Source: Streptomyces radicis (GTDB lineage: Bacteria; Actinomycetota; Actinomycetes; Streptomycetales; Streptomycetaceae). Taken from it: a DNA stretch of 64,000 nt. Below, piece after piece: positions 7,725 to 16,219 of this stretch (position 1 is its first letter; the number at the start of each line of letters is the position of its first letter). A program made the translations under genes and the position numbers. The stretch covers positions 35,533 through 99,532 of the forward strand of contig NZ_RBDY01000024.1 in NCBI RefSeq assembly GCF_003626575.1, given 5' to 3'. The notes below the pieces were generated by a model. The model ran no database searches. It was given only the letters and a program-made list of their open reading frames with translations, and was not told the DNA's origin.

Positions 7725-9332
7725 TCAGCGCACGAACATCCCCGCGTCGCTCGCCAGATCGAGGAAGAACTGCGGCGCGACGCCCAGCACGACCGTGACC
7801 GCGGCGGCCAGCGCGACCACCGACATCGTCAGCGGGCTCGGGATGACCACCGAAGGGCCGTCCGCCTTGGGCTCGCTGAAGAACATCAGCACGATGACGC
7901 GGACGTAGAAGAACGCCGCCACCGCCGAGGCCAGCACGCCCACGATCACCAGGCCCATCGCGCCCGCGTCGGCCGCCGCCCTGAACACCGCGAACTTCCC
8001 CGAGAACCCCGACGTCAGCGGAATGCCCGCGAAGGCCAGCAGGAAGAGCGCGAAGACCGCGGCGAGCAGCGGCGAACGCCGCCCGAGCCCCGCCCACTTG
8101 GACAGGTGCGTGGCCTCGCCCCCGGCGTCCCGCACGAGCGTCACCACGGCGAACGCGCCCAGCGTCACGAACGAGTACGCGGCCAGGTAGAACAGCACCG
8201 AGGACACGCCGTCCTCCGTCACCGCGACCACACCGGCCAGGATGAAGCCCGCGTGCGCGATCGACGAGTACGCGAGCAGCCGCTTGACATCGGTCTGTGT
8301 GATCGCGATGACCGCGCCCGCCACCATCGAGGCGATGGCCACGCCCCACAGCACCGGCTCCCAGTCCCACCGCAGCCCAGGCAGCACGACATACAGCAGC
8401 CGCAGCAGCGCGCCGAACGCCGCCACCTTGGTCGCCGCGGCCATGAAGCCGGTCACCGGCGTCGGGGCGCCCTGGTAGACGTCGGGCGTCCACATGTGGA
8501 ACGGCACCGCGCCCACCTTGAAAAGCAGGCCCATCGTGATCATCGCGCCGCCGATCAGCAGCAGCGCGTCGTTGCCCATGGTGGCGGCCAGGCCCGGGTT
8601 CACCGAGGCGGGGTCGCCGCTGACGACGTCCGCGATCCCCGAGTAGCTGACGGTGCCCGCGTAGCCGTAGAGCATCGCGATGCCGAACAGCAGGAACGCC
8701 GAGGCGAACGCGCCGAGCAGGAAGTACTTGAGCGCGGCCTCCTGCGACAGCAGCCGCCTGCGGCGGGCCAGCGCGCACAGCAGGTACAGCGGAAGCGACA
8801 GGACCTCGAGCGCGATGAACAGCACCAGCAGGTCGTTGGCCATCGGGAAGAGCAGCATGCCGCCGATGGCGAACAGCAGCAGCGGGAAGATCTCCGTCGT
8901 GGTGTGCCCCGCCTTGACGGCCTCGCGCTCGGCGGGCCCGCCGGGCACAGCCGCGGGCTGCGCGGCGAACGAGTCCACCGCGGCGCCGTGCGCGGCGGGT
9001 TCGAGGCGGCGTTCGGCGAAGAGGAACACACCGACCAGGCCGACCAGCAGGATCACGCCCTGGAGGAAGAGCGCCGGGCCGTCGACGGCCAGCGACCCCA
9101 TGCCCGCGACCTGCGCCTCGCTCGTCGCGTGCCCGTCGGACGCCAGCACCACCACGGCGGCGAACGCGCTCACCAGGGCCAGCGCGCCCAGCACCACCTC
9201 GGCGGTGTACCGCACGGAGCGTGGCGCGAACGCCTCGATCAGCACCCCGATGATGGCCGCGCCGAACACGATGAGGCTCGGCGAGAGCGCGGCCCACTCG
9301 ATGACCGGAGCCTGAAGCTCCCCGGGATTCAT
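7725..9332 (-). CDS. nuoN: NADH-quinone oxidoreductase subunit N
   Basis: A 535-residue antiporter-like membrane subunit of respiratory complex I, about 14 TM helices, and the last gene of the operon. Conserved features include LVLFIALEVLSLPLYLL, the broken-helix region KVGAVPFHMWTPDVYQGAPTPV and KRLLAYSSIAHAGF, with the lysines and glutamate of the proton channel. I set the start at MNPGELQ because GAAGGAG lies 7 nt upstream; the open frame to 9371 adds an arginine-rich stretch with no ribosome site. It follows nuoM by about 90 nt and is closed by the 23-bp terminator. Confidence 0.95.
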   Translation of the reverse strand: MNPGELQAPVIEWAALSPSLIVFGAAIIGVLIEAFAPRSVRYTAEVVLGALALVSAFAAVVVLASDGHATSEAQVAGMGSLAVDGPALFLQGVILLVGLVGVFLFAERRLEPAAHGAAVDSFAAQPAAVPGGPAEREAVKAGHTTTEIFPLLLFAIGGMLLFPMANDLLVLFIALEVLSLPLYLLCALARRRRLLSQEAALKYFLLGAFASAFLLFGIAMLYGYAGTVSYSGIADVVSGDPASVNPGLAATMGNDALLLIGGAMITMGLLFKVGAVPFHMWTPDVYQGAPTPVTGFMAAATKVAAFGALLRLLYVVLPGLRWDWEPVLWGVAIASMVAGAVIAITQTDVKRLLAYSSIAHAGFILAGVVAVTEDGVSSVLFYLAAYSFVTLGAFAVVTLVRDAGGEATHLSKWAGLGRRSPLLAAVFALFLLAFAGIPLTSGFSGKFAVFRAAADAGAMGLVIVGVLASAVAAFFYVRVIVLMFFSEPKADGPSVVIPSPLTMSVVALAAAVTVVLGVAPQFFLDLASDAGMFVR

Positions 9333-9420
9333 ACTGCCGCTCCTTCGTTCGCTTCTCCGCCCGTGCGGCACGGCGCGGCCATCGCCGACACCTGCCGCTG
9401 GGCAGCCGCACGTGCGTCGC

Positions 9421-11040
9421 TCACTGCCCAGCCTCCACTTCTTCCAGGTGTGGCGCCGGATCCGTCTGGTCGACGTCCGACAGGGTGTGCTCCACCGCCG
9501 GGTTGACGATGTCGGTCAGCGGCTGGGGGTAGACGCCGAGGAAGATCAGCAGCGCGATCAGCGGCGCCACCACGGCCAGCTCCCGCACCCGCAGGTCGGG
9601 CAGCTTCTCCAGGCCCGGCTTCACGGGGCCCGTCATCGTCCGCTGGTAGAGCACCAGGACATAGAGCGCCGCGAGCACGATGCCCGCGCACGCGATGATC
9701 CCGGCCACCTCGTACCGGCTGAACGTGCCGACCAGCACGAGGAATTCGGAGATGAACGGCCCGGTGCCGGGCAGCGACAGGGTGCCGAGGCCGCCGATGA
9801 GGAACGTGCCGGCCAGCACGGGCGCCGTCTTCTGCACGCCCCCGTAGTCCGAGATCAGGCGCGAGCCGCGGCGCGAGATCAGGAAGCCCGCGACCAGCAT
9901 GAGCGCCGCCGTCGCGATGCCGTGGTTGATCATGTAGAGCGTCGCGCCGCCCTGGCCCTGGCTGGTCATCACGAAGATGCCCAGCACGATGAAGCCGAAG
10001 TGGCTGATCGACGCGTACGCGATGAGCCGCTTCATGTCGCGCTGGCCGAGCGCGAGCAGCGCGCCGTAGATGATGCTGACCAGCGCCAGCGTGATCACCA
10101 CGGGCGTCGCCCACTCGCTGGCCTCGGGGAAGAGGCCCAGGCAGAAGCGGAGCATGGCGAACGTGCCGACCTTGTCGACCACCGCGGTGATCAGCACGGC
10201 CACCGGCGCGGTCGACTCGCCCATCGCGTTGGGCAGCCACGTGTGGACGGGCCACAGCGGGGCCTTGATGGCGAACGCCACGAAGAAGCCGAGGAACAGC
10301 CAGCGTTCGGTGGAGGTCGCCAGGTCGAGCTCGCCCGAGCCGCGCGCCTCCAGGATCGCCTGGAGCGAGAACGTGCCGACCTCGAGCTGGTCGGCCGTCG
10401 CGACATAGAGGCCGATGAGCGCGGCCAGCATCACCAGGCCGCCGACCAGGTTGTAGAGCAGGAACTTGACGGCGGCGTACGACCGTTGCCGCGCCTGGCC
10501 CTCCTCGCCCTGCTCGCCCGCCCGGTCCCCGAAGCCGCCGATGAGGAAGTACATCGGGATCAGCATGGCTTCGAAGAAGATGTAGAAGAGGAAGATGTCC
10601 GTCGCGGCGAACGACAGCACCACCATCGCCTCGACGGCCAGGATCAGCGCGAAGAACCCCTGGGTCGGGCGCCAGCGCCGCGACGCGGGGGCCTCGTCCT
10701 CGTCCTCCTTGGGATCGGCGTCGTTCCAGCCCGCGCCGATGAGGAACGGGATCAGCACCGCCGTGAGCGCGATCATCGCCACGCCGATGCCGTCGACGCC
10801 GAGCTCGTACCTGACCCCGAAGTCCTCGATCCAGCTGCGGGATTCGGTGAGCTGGTACCGGTCGGCGCCCGCGTCCGTGTCGAAGCGCAGCACGATCGCC
10901 GCCGCGAAGCCGACCGTGGCCAGGGAGAACGCCAGCGCGATCCACTTGGCCGCGGTGCGCCGCGCGGAGGGCACGGCCGCGGTGACGATCGCGCCGATGG
11001 CGGGGGTGAGGGCCGTGGCCGTCAGCAAGGGAAATGACAT
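9421..11040 (-). CDS. nuoM: NADH-quinone oxidoreductase subunit M
   Basis: A 539-residue antiporter-like subunit of complex I. Typical blocks are LGVDGIGVAMIALTAVLIP, FEAMLIPMYFLIGGFG, the channel region FAIKAPLWPVHTWLPNAMGE and KRLIAYASISHFGF. The C terminus is a short acidic tail ending EEVEAGQ. It lies 10 nt downstream of nuoL, so the two are transcribed and probably translated together. Confidence 0.96.
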   Translation of the reverse strand: MSFPLLTATALTPAIGAIVTAAVPSARRTAAKWIALAFSLATVGFAAAIVLRFDTDAGADRYQLTESRSWIEDFGVRYELGVDGIGVAMIALTAVLIPFLIGAGWNDADPKEDEDEAPASRRWRPTQGFFALILAVEAMVVLSFAATDIFLFYIFFEAMLIPMYFLIGGFGDRAGEQGEEGQARQRSYAAVKFLLYNLVGGLVMLAALIGLYVATADQLEVGTFSLQAILEARGSGELDLATSTERWLFLGFFVAFAIKAPLWPVHTWLPNAMGESTAPVAVLITAVVDKVGTFAMLRFCLGLFPEASEWATPVVITLALVSIIYGALLALGQRDMKRLIAYASISHFGFIVLGIFVMTSQGQGGATLYMINHGIATAALMLVAGFLISRRGSRLISDYGGVQKTAPVLAGTFLIGGLGTLSLPGTGPFISEFLVLVGTFSRYEVAGIIACAGIVLAALYVLVLYQRTMTGPVKPGLEKLPDLRVRELAVVAPLIALLIFLGVYPQPLTDIVNPAVEHTLSDVDQTDPAPHLEEVEAGQ

Positions 11041-11050
11041 GGCAGACTCC

Positions 11051-12946
11051 TTAGACCGCCCGCATCAGCAGGGTCGCGGCGACGAGCAGGACAGCGCCAC
11101 CGAACATGGACACCGCGTATGAGCGGGCGAAGCCGTTCTGCACCCGGCGCAGCCGCCCCGACGCCCCGCCGAACGCCGCCGCCGTGCCGTTGACGACCCC
11201 GTCCACCAGCTTGTGGTCGAGGTAGACAAGGCCGCGGGTCAGGTAGTTCCCCGGGCGGACGAACGCGGCGTGGTTGAAGTCGTCCTGGAGCAGGTCCCGC
11301 CGGGCCGCCCTGGTGAGGAAGCGGCCCTGCGGCGCCACCGCGGGCACCGGGCGGCGGCCGTACTGCCACCAGGCCCCGGCCACGCCGAGCACCATCACGG
11401 CGGTGGCGGCGATGCCGACCGTGCCGTGGGCGACAGGGGAGTCGCCGTGTTCGAGGCCCGTGACGGGCTCGAGCCAGTGCACGAAGTTCTCGTTCAGGTC
11501 GAAGAAGAAGCCCGCGCCGACCGAGCCGAACGCCAGGATGATCATGGGGATGGTCATCGTCAGCGGCGACTCGTGCGGGTGCGGCTCGTGCCCGCTCGCG
11601 TCCGGCTGCCACCGCTTCTCGCCGAAGAACGTCAGCAGCATGATCCGGGTCATGTAGTACGCGGTCAGCGCCGCGCCCAGCAGCATGACGCCGCCCAGGA
11701 TCCAGCCCTCGGTGCCGCCCTTGCTGAACCCGGCGTAGATGATCTCGTCCTTGGAGAAGAAGCCGGACAGGTAGGGGAAGCCGATGATGGCCAGATACGC
11801 GAGCCCGAACGTCGCGAACGTGATCGGCATGTGCTTGCGCAGCCCGCCGTAACGCCGCATGTCCACCTCGTCGTTCATGCCGTGCATGACCGAACCGGCG
11901 CCGAGGAAGAGCCCCGCCTTGAAGAAGCCGTGGGTGACCAGGTGCATGATCGCGAAGACATAGCCGATCGGGCCGAGCCCGGCGGCCAGCATCATGTAGC
12001 CGATCTGCGACATCGTCGAACCGGCCAGCGCCTTCTTGATGTCGTCCTTCGCGCACCCGACGATCGCGCCGAACAGCAGCGTCACCGCGCCGACCACCAC
12101 GACCACCGTCTGCGCGTCGGGCGCCGCGTCGAAGACCGCGCCCGAGCGGGTGATCAGGTACACGCCCGCGGTCACCATGGTGGCCGCGTGGATCAGCGCG
12201 GAGACCGGGGTCGGGCCCTCCATCGCGTCGCCGAGCCAGGACTGGAGCGGCACCTGCGCCGACTTGCCGCACGCGGCGAGCAGCAGCATCAGCCCGATGC
12301 CGGTCAGCGTGGCCTCGCTCGCGCCCGAGGCGTTCTCGAGGACGGGCTCGAAGGCGAACGTGCCGAACGTCGTGAACATCAGCAGGATCGCGATCGACAG
12401 GCCGACGTCGCCGACCCTGTTGACGATGAACGCCTTCTTGGCCGCCGTCGCCGCGCTCGGCTTGTGCTGCCAGAAGCCGATCAGCAGGAACGACGCGAGG
12501 CCCACGCCCTCCCAGCCGACGTACAGCAGCAGGTAGTTGTCCGCGAGGACGAGCAGCAGCATCGCCCCGAGGAAGAGGTTCAGGTAGGCGAAGAAGCGCC
12601 GCCGCCGCTCGTCGTGCTCCATGTAGCCGATCGAGTAGAGGTGGATCAGCGTGCCCACGCTCGTGATCAGCAGCACAAAGGTCATCGACAGCGGGTCGAG
12701 CCGGAACGCCACGTCCGCCTGGAAGTCGGCGACCGGCACCCACGTGAACAGGTGCTGGTGCAGCGTGCGCGCCTCGCTCTCCTCGCCCAGCAGGTCGAGG
12801 AAGAGCACCACGGCAAGCACGAAGGACACGGCGGCGAGCAGCGTCGCCAGCAGGTGCCCCACGCGGTCGAGCCGCCGCCCGCCCACCAGCAGCACGGCAG
12901 CGCCGAGGAGCGGCGCGCCGATGAGCAGTCCGATCAATGACTCCAC
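11051..12946 (-). CDS. nuoL: NADH-quinone oxidoreductase subunit L
   Basis: A 631-residue distal proton-pumping subunit of complex I. Signatures are YSIGYMEHDERRRRFFAYLNLF, NYLLLYVGWEGVGLASFLLI, GKSAQVPLQSWLGDAMEGPT and KKALAGSTMSQIGYM. The long amphipathic helix region near the C terminus (around FLTRAARRDLLQDDFN and onward) is present, and the length is normal for the family. It follows nuoK by 13 nt. Confidence 0.96.
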   Translation of the reverse strand: MESLIGLLIGAPLLGAAVLLVGGRRLDRVGHLLATLLAAVSFVLAVVLFLDLLGEESEARTLHQHLFTWVPVADFQADVAFRLDPLSMTFVLLITSVGTLIHLYSIGYMEHDERRRRFFAYLNLFLGAMLLLVLADNYLLLYVGWEGVGLASFLLIGFWQHKPSAATAAKKAFIVNRVGDVGLSIAILLMFTTFGTFAFEPVLENASGASEATLTGIGLMLLLAACGKSAQVPLQSWLGDAMEGPTPVSALIHAATMVTAGVYLITRSGAVFDAAPDAQTVVVVVGAVTLLFGAIVGCAKDDIKKALAGSTMSQIGYMMLAAGLGPIGYVFAIMHLVTHGFFKAGLFLGAGSVMHGMNDEVDMRRYGGLRKHMPITFATFGLAYLAIIGFPYLSGFFSKDEIIYAGFSKGGTEGWILGGVMLLGAALTAYYMTRIMLLTFFGEKRWQPDASGHEPHPHESPLTMTIPMIILAFGSVGAGFFFDLNENFVHWLEPVTGLEHGDSPVAHGTVGIAATAVMVLGVAGAWWQYGRRPVPAVAPQGRFLTRAARRDLLQDDFNHAAFVRPGNYLTRGLVYLDHKLVDGVVNGTAAAFGGASGRLRRVQNGFARSYAVSMFGGAVLLVAATLLMRAV

Positions 12947-12959
12947 TGGTTTCGTCCCC

Positions 12960-13259
12960 TTACAGCTTCATCAGGCTGGCGTCGTCGACCGAGGCCGAGT
13001 GGCGGGAGCGGTAGACGGTGACGATGATGGCGAGCCCGACCACGACCTCGGCCGCGGCGACGACCATCACGAAGAACGCCATGATCTGGCCGTCCAGGTT
13101 GCCGTGCATCCGGGAGAACGTGACCAGCGCCAGGTTGGCGGCGTTCAGCATCAGCTCGACGCACATGAAGACCACGATCGCGTTGCGCCGCAGCAGCACC
13201 CCGCAGGCGCCGAGGGTGAACAGCAGCGCGGCCAGGTAGAGGTAGTTCTCGGGGCTCAC
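12960..13259 (-). CDS. nuoK: NADH-quinone oxidoreductase subunit K
   Basis: A 99-residue, three-TM subunit with the membrane glutamates in FMCVELMLNAANLALV and VAAAEVVVGLAIIVT that are essential for proton transfer in this family. It starts with GTG overlapping the nuoJ stop in a GTGA junction, showing translational coupling. Confidence 0.95.
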   Translation of the reverse strand: MSPENYLYLAALLFTLGACGVLLRRNAIVVFMCVELMLNAANLALVTFSRMHGNLDGQIMAFFVMVVAAAEVVVGLAIIVTVYRSRHSASVDDASLMKL

Positions 13260-14221
13260 GGACGGTCCTTCCCGGCCTCGTCGCCATCGCCTTCACCGTT
13301 GTTGTCGTGGTCGGCGGCGGCATCGTCGGCGACGGCGGTGGTGCCGTTGACGGCGGCGCGGGTGCCGCCGTTCGCGCCGCTGACCGAGGAGCTCTCGCCG
13401 TTCCCCGGCACATAGGTCTGACCGTGGTACCGCGCGACGCGGGACTCCAGGGCCCTGACCGCGGGCACCGACTCGTGGTGCACCTCGCGGACCTGGCCGC
13501 GGCCCCGCAGCGTGGCGTTGACCGTCAGCTCGGCGGGCGTGCCGTCGGGCAGCAGGCCCGGCAGGTCGACGGCGTTGTTGCGGGCGTAGACGCCGGGCGC
13601 GGGCAGCGGCGGGAGCTGCACGCCGCCCCGCACGCGCTCCTCGGCCTGCTCGCGCTGCGTCTTGTTCCGCTCGATGCGCTCGCGGTGCGTCAGCAGGGTG
13701 GCGCCGACGGCCGCGATGGTCAGCAGGATGCCGGTGACCTCGAACGCCACGACGTAGCGCGTGAAGAGCAGCGAGGCCAGGCCCTGGACGTTGCCCTCGG
13801 AGTTCGCCTGGGAAAGGCCGGTGAACGAGCCGACCGAGACCTGCCCGATCCCGGCGATCAGCAGGATGCCGAGGCCCAGCCCGCACAGCGCGGCCAGCCA
13901 ACGCTGGCCCGTGAGCGTCTCCTTGAGCGAGTCCGTGGCGCTGACGCCGACGAGCATCAGCACGAAGAGGAACAGCATCATCACGGCGCCGGTGTAGACG
14001 ACGATCTGCACCATGCCGAGGAAGTACGCGCCGTTGGCCAGGTAGAACAGCGCCAGGATCACCATCGTCCCGGCCAGGCAGAGCGCGGAGTGCACCGCGC
14101 GCCGCATCAGCACGGTGCCGAGCCCGCCGGCCAGCGCGAGCGGGCCGAGCAGCCAGAACTGCACGGCCTCGCCCTGCGAGGTCGAGGTCTCGGCGGCGAG
14201 CGCCGCCAGGGTGCCGCTCAT
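13256..14221 (-). CDS. nuoJ: NADH-quinone oxidoreductase subunit J with long C-terminal tail
   Basis: A 321-residue protein. The first 165 residues or so are the five-TM NuoJ domain (LGMVQIVVYTGAVMMLFLFV, TRYVVAFEVTGILLTIAAVGA). The remaining 150 or so form a hydrophilic, probably cytoplasmic tail with charged (HRERIERNKTQREQAEERV) and Ser/Gly/Ala-rich segments. Actinobacterial NuoJ proteins commonly carry such an extension, but its role is unknown. Start and stop overlap nuoI (ATGA) and nuoK (GTGA) by 4 nt each. Confidence 0.94.
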   Translation of the reverse strand: MSGTLAALAAETSTSQGEAVQFWLLGPLALAGGLGTVLMRRAVHSALCLAGTMVILALFYLANGAYFLGMVQIVVYTGAVMMLFLFVLMLVGVSATDSLKETLTGQRWLAALCGLGLGILLIAGIGQVSVGSFTGLSQANSEGNVQGLASLLFTRYVVAFEVTGILLTIAAVGATLLTHRERIERNKTQREQAEERVRGGVQLPPLPAPGVYARNNAVDLPGLLPDGTPAELTVNATLRGRGQVREVHHESVPAVRALESRVARYHGQTYVPGNGESSSVSGANGGTRAAVNGTTAVADDAAADHDNNGEGDGDEAGKDRP

Positions 14222-14856
14222 GCCTGGCCCCCCGCCGGGTCGTGCAGCCGGGTGGCGGCGAGCACCGCGTCGTCGGCGTCATCGGCATCGTCGGCGTAGT
14301 CGGCGGGCTGACCCTCGCCGGTGACCCGCTGCCTGACGGTGCCCGGCGCGGCGCCGCGGACCTCGCCCCGGTAGTAGGACTGCTCGTCCGTGCCGGGGTA
14401 CAGGGCGTGCGGCGAGTCGACCATGCCGTCGGAGAGGCCGACCAGCAGCTCCTCCTTGGTGTAGATGAGGGAGGCGCGGGTGCGGTCGGCCAGCTCGTAC
14501 TCGTTCGTCATGGTCAACGCCCTGGTGGGGCACGCCTCGACGCACAGGCCGCACAGGATGCAGCGCAGGTAGTTGATCTGGTAGACGCGGCCGTAGCGCT
14601 CGCCCGGGGAGTAGCGCTCCTCCTCGGTGTTGTCCGCGCCCTCCACATAGATCGCGTCGGCCGGACAGGCCCAGGCGCACAGCTCGCAGCCGATGCACTT
14701 CTCCAGGCCGTCCGGGTGGCGGTTGAGCTGGTGGCGCCCGTGGAAGCGGGGCGCCGTCGGCTTCTTCTCCTCCGGGTACTGCTCCGTGAGCCGCTTCTTG
14801 AACATGGCCTTGAAGGTCACGCCGAAGCCGGCCACGGGATTGCGGAACTCAGGCAT
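14218..14856 (-). CDS. nuoI: NADH-quinone oxidoreductase subunit I
   Basis: A 212-residue ferredoxin-like subunit that binds clusters N6a and N6b. Both CxxCxxCxxxCP motifs are intact: CIGCELCAWACP and CILCGLCVEACP. The C-terminal 60 residues are an acidic tail, including a DDADDADDA run, longer than in proteobacteria. The start overlaps the nuoH end by 8 nt. Confidence 0.96.
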   Translation of the reverse strand: MPEFRNPVAGFGVTFKAMFKKRLTEQYPEEKKPTAPRFHGRHQLNRHPDGLEKCIGCELCAWACPADAIYVEGADNTEEERYSPGERYGRVYQINYLRCILCGLCVEACPTRALTMTNEYELADRTRASLIYTKEELLVGLSDGMVDSPHALYPGTDEQSYYRGEVRGAAPGTVRQRVTGEGQPADYADDADDADDAVLAATRLHDPAGGQA

Positions 14857-16219
14857 CGTCGCCCTCCCTTCCTTCGGGACTTGCCTCGCTTGGTCCTGGG
14901 GTGTCGGCGGCGACCGACGCCGTGGCCCGGTCGGCCCGCGAGGGCCGACGCGGCACCGGCGGCAGGGTCTGTCCGGGCAGCGGCGGAACGGGGTAGCCGC
15001 CCGCGAGCGGGTCGAAGGGCGCCTCGCCCTCCTGGGCCTCGGCCTCCTCGCGGCGCTGTTCGGAGCGGTCGCGGAAGACGTCGACCACGAAGGAGATCAG
15101 CAGCAGCGCGAGCGCGCCGCCGAGCACCCACATCACGATGTCGCGGAACTCGTAGCCCTCGTTCTCCATCGCGCGCACGGCGGCGACCAGCATGAGCCAC
15201 ACCAGCGCGACGGGGATGAGGACCTTCCAGCCGAGCACCATGAACTGGTCGTAGCGGACGCGGGGCAGCGACGCGCGCACCCACACGAAGAAGAAGATGA
15301 CCGCGACGAGCTTGATGGTGAACCAGAGCATCGGCCACCAGCCGGTGTTCGCGCTCTCCCAGTAGCTCAGCGGCGCGGGCGCCCGCCAGCCGCCGAGGAA
15401 GAGGGTGACCATGAGGGCCGAGACGGTGACCGTGTGGATGTACTCGGACATCATGAAGAAGGCGAACTTGATCGACGAGTACTCGGTGAGATACCCGCCG
15501 ACCAGGTCGCCCTCGGACTCCGGCATGTCGAACGGCGGGCGGTGCGCCTCGCCGATCATCGCCACCATGTAGATGAGGAACGACACCGGCAGCAGGACCA
15601 TGAACCACCGGTCGTCCTGCGCCTCGACGATGGCCGAGGTGGACATCGATCCCGAGTAGAGGAAGACGGCCGCGAAGGACAGACCCATCGCGACCTCGTA
15701 GGAGATGATCTGCGCCGTGGCCCGCACGCCGCCGAGCAGCGGGTAGGTCGAGCCGGACGACCAGCCCGCGAGGACCGTTCCGTAGACGGCGATGGCCGCG
15801 GTGGCCAGCACGTAGAGCAGCGCCACCGGGAGGTCGGTGAGCTGGAGGACGGTCTGGGTGCCGAAGATGCTGACCGGGTCGTCCTTGGGCCCGAACGGGA
15901 TGACCGCGATCGCCATCAGCGCGGGGATCGTGGCCAGCATGGGCGCCAGGATGTAGAGCGCCTTGTCGGCGCCCTTGACGACCACGTCCTCCTTGAGCAT
16001 CAGCTTCACGCCGTCGGCGAGCGACTGGAGCATGCCCCAGGGGCCGTGCCGGTTGGGCCCGATGCGCAGCTGCATCCAGCCGAGCACCTTGCGCTCCATC
16101 ACGATGCAGATGAGCACGGTGATCAGCAGGAACGCGAAGCAGAAGACCGCCTTGAGCAGGATCAGCCAGAACGGGTCGTTCCCGAACATCGAGAGATCCG
16201 GTTCCTGGGCGAGGGGCAT
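14849..16219 (-). CDS. nuoH: NADH-quinone oxidoreductase subunit H
   Basis: A 456-residue membrane subunit that forms part of the quinone chamber. Family blocks include MERKVLGWMQLRIGPNRHGP, LLGGVRATAQIISYEVAMGL, RPPFDMPESEGDLVGGY and RASLPRVRYDQ. The start MPLAQEPDLSMFGND overlaps the nuoG stop by one base (TGATG). A longer open frame upstream is only the shadow of nuoG. About 65 residues of hydrophilic C-terminal tail follow the last TM helix. Confidence 0.95.
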   Translation of the reverse strand: MPLAQEPDLSMFGNDPFWLILLKAVFCFAFLLITVLICIVMERKVLGWMQLRIGPNRHGPWGMLQSLADGVKLMLKEDVVVKGADKALYILAPMLATIPALMAIAVIPFGPKDDPVSIFGTQTVLQLTDLPVALLYVLATAAIAVYGTVLAGWSSGSTYPLLGGVRATAQIISYEVAMGLSFAAVFLYSGSMSTSAIVEAQDDRWFMVLLPVSFLIYMVAMIGEAHRPPFDMPESEGDLVGGYLTEYSSIKFAFFMMSEYIHTVTVSALMVTLFLGGWRAPAPLSYWESANTGWWPMLWFTIKLVAVIFFFVWVRASLPRVRYDQFMVLGWKVLIPVALVWLMLVAAVRAMENEGYEFRDIVMWVLGGALALLLISFVVDVFRDRSEQRREEAEAQEGEAPFDPLAGGYPVPPLPGQTLPPVPRRPSRADRATASVAADTPGPSEASPEGREGDDA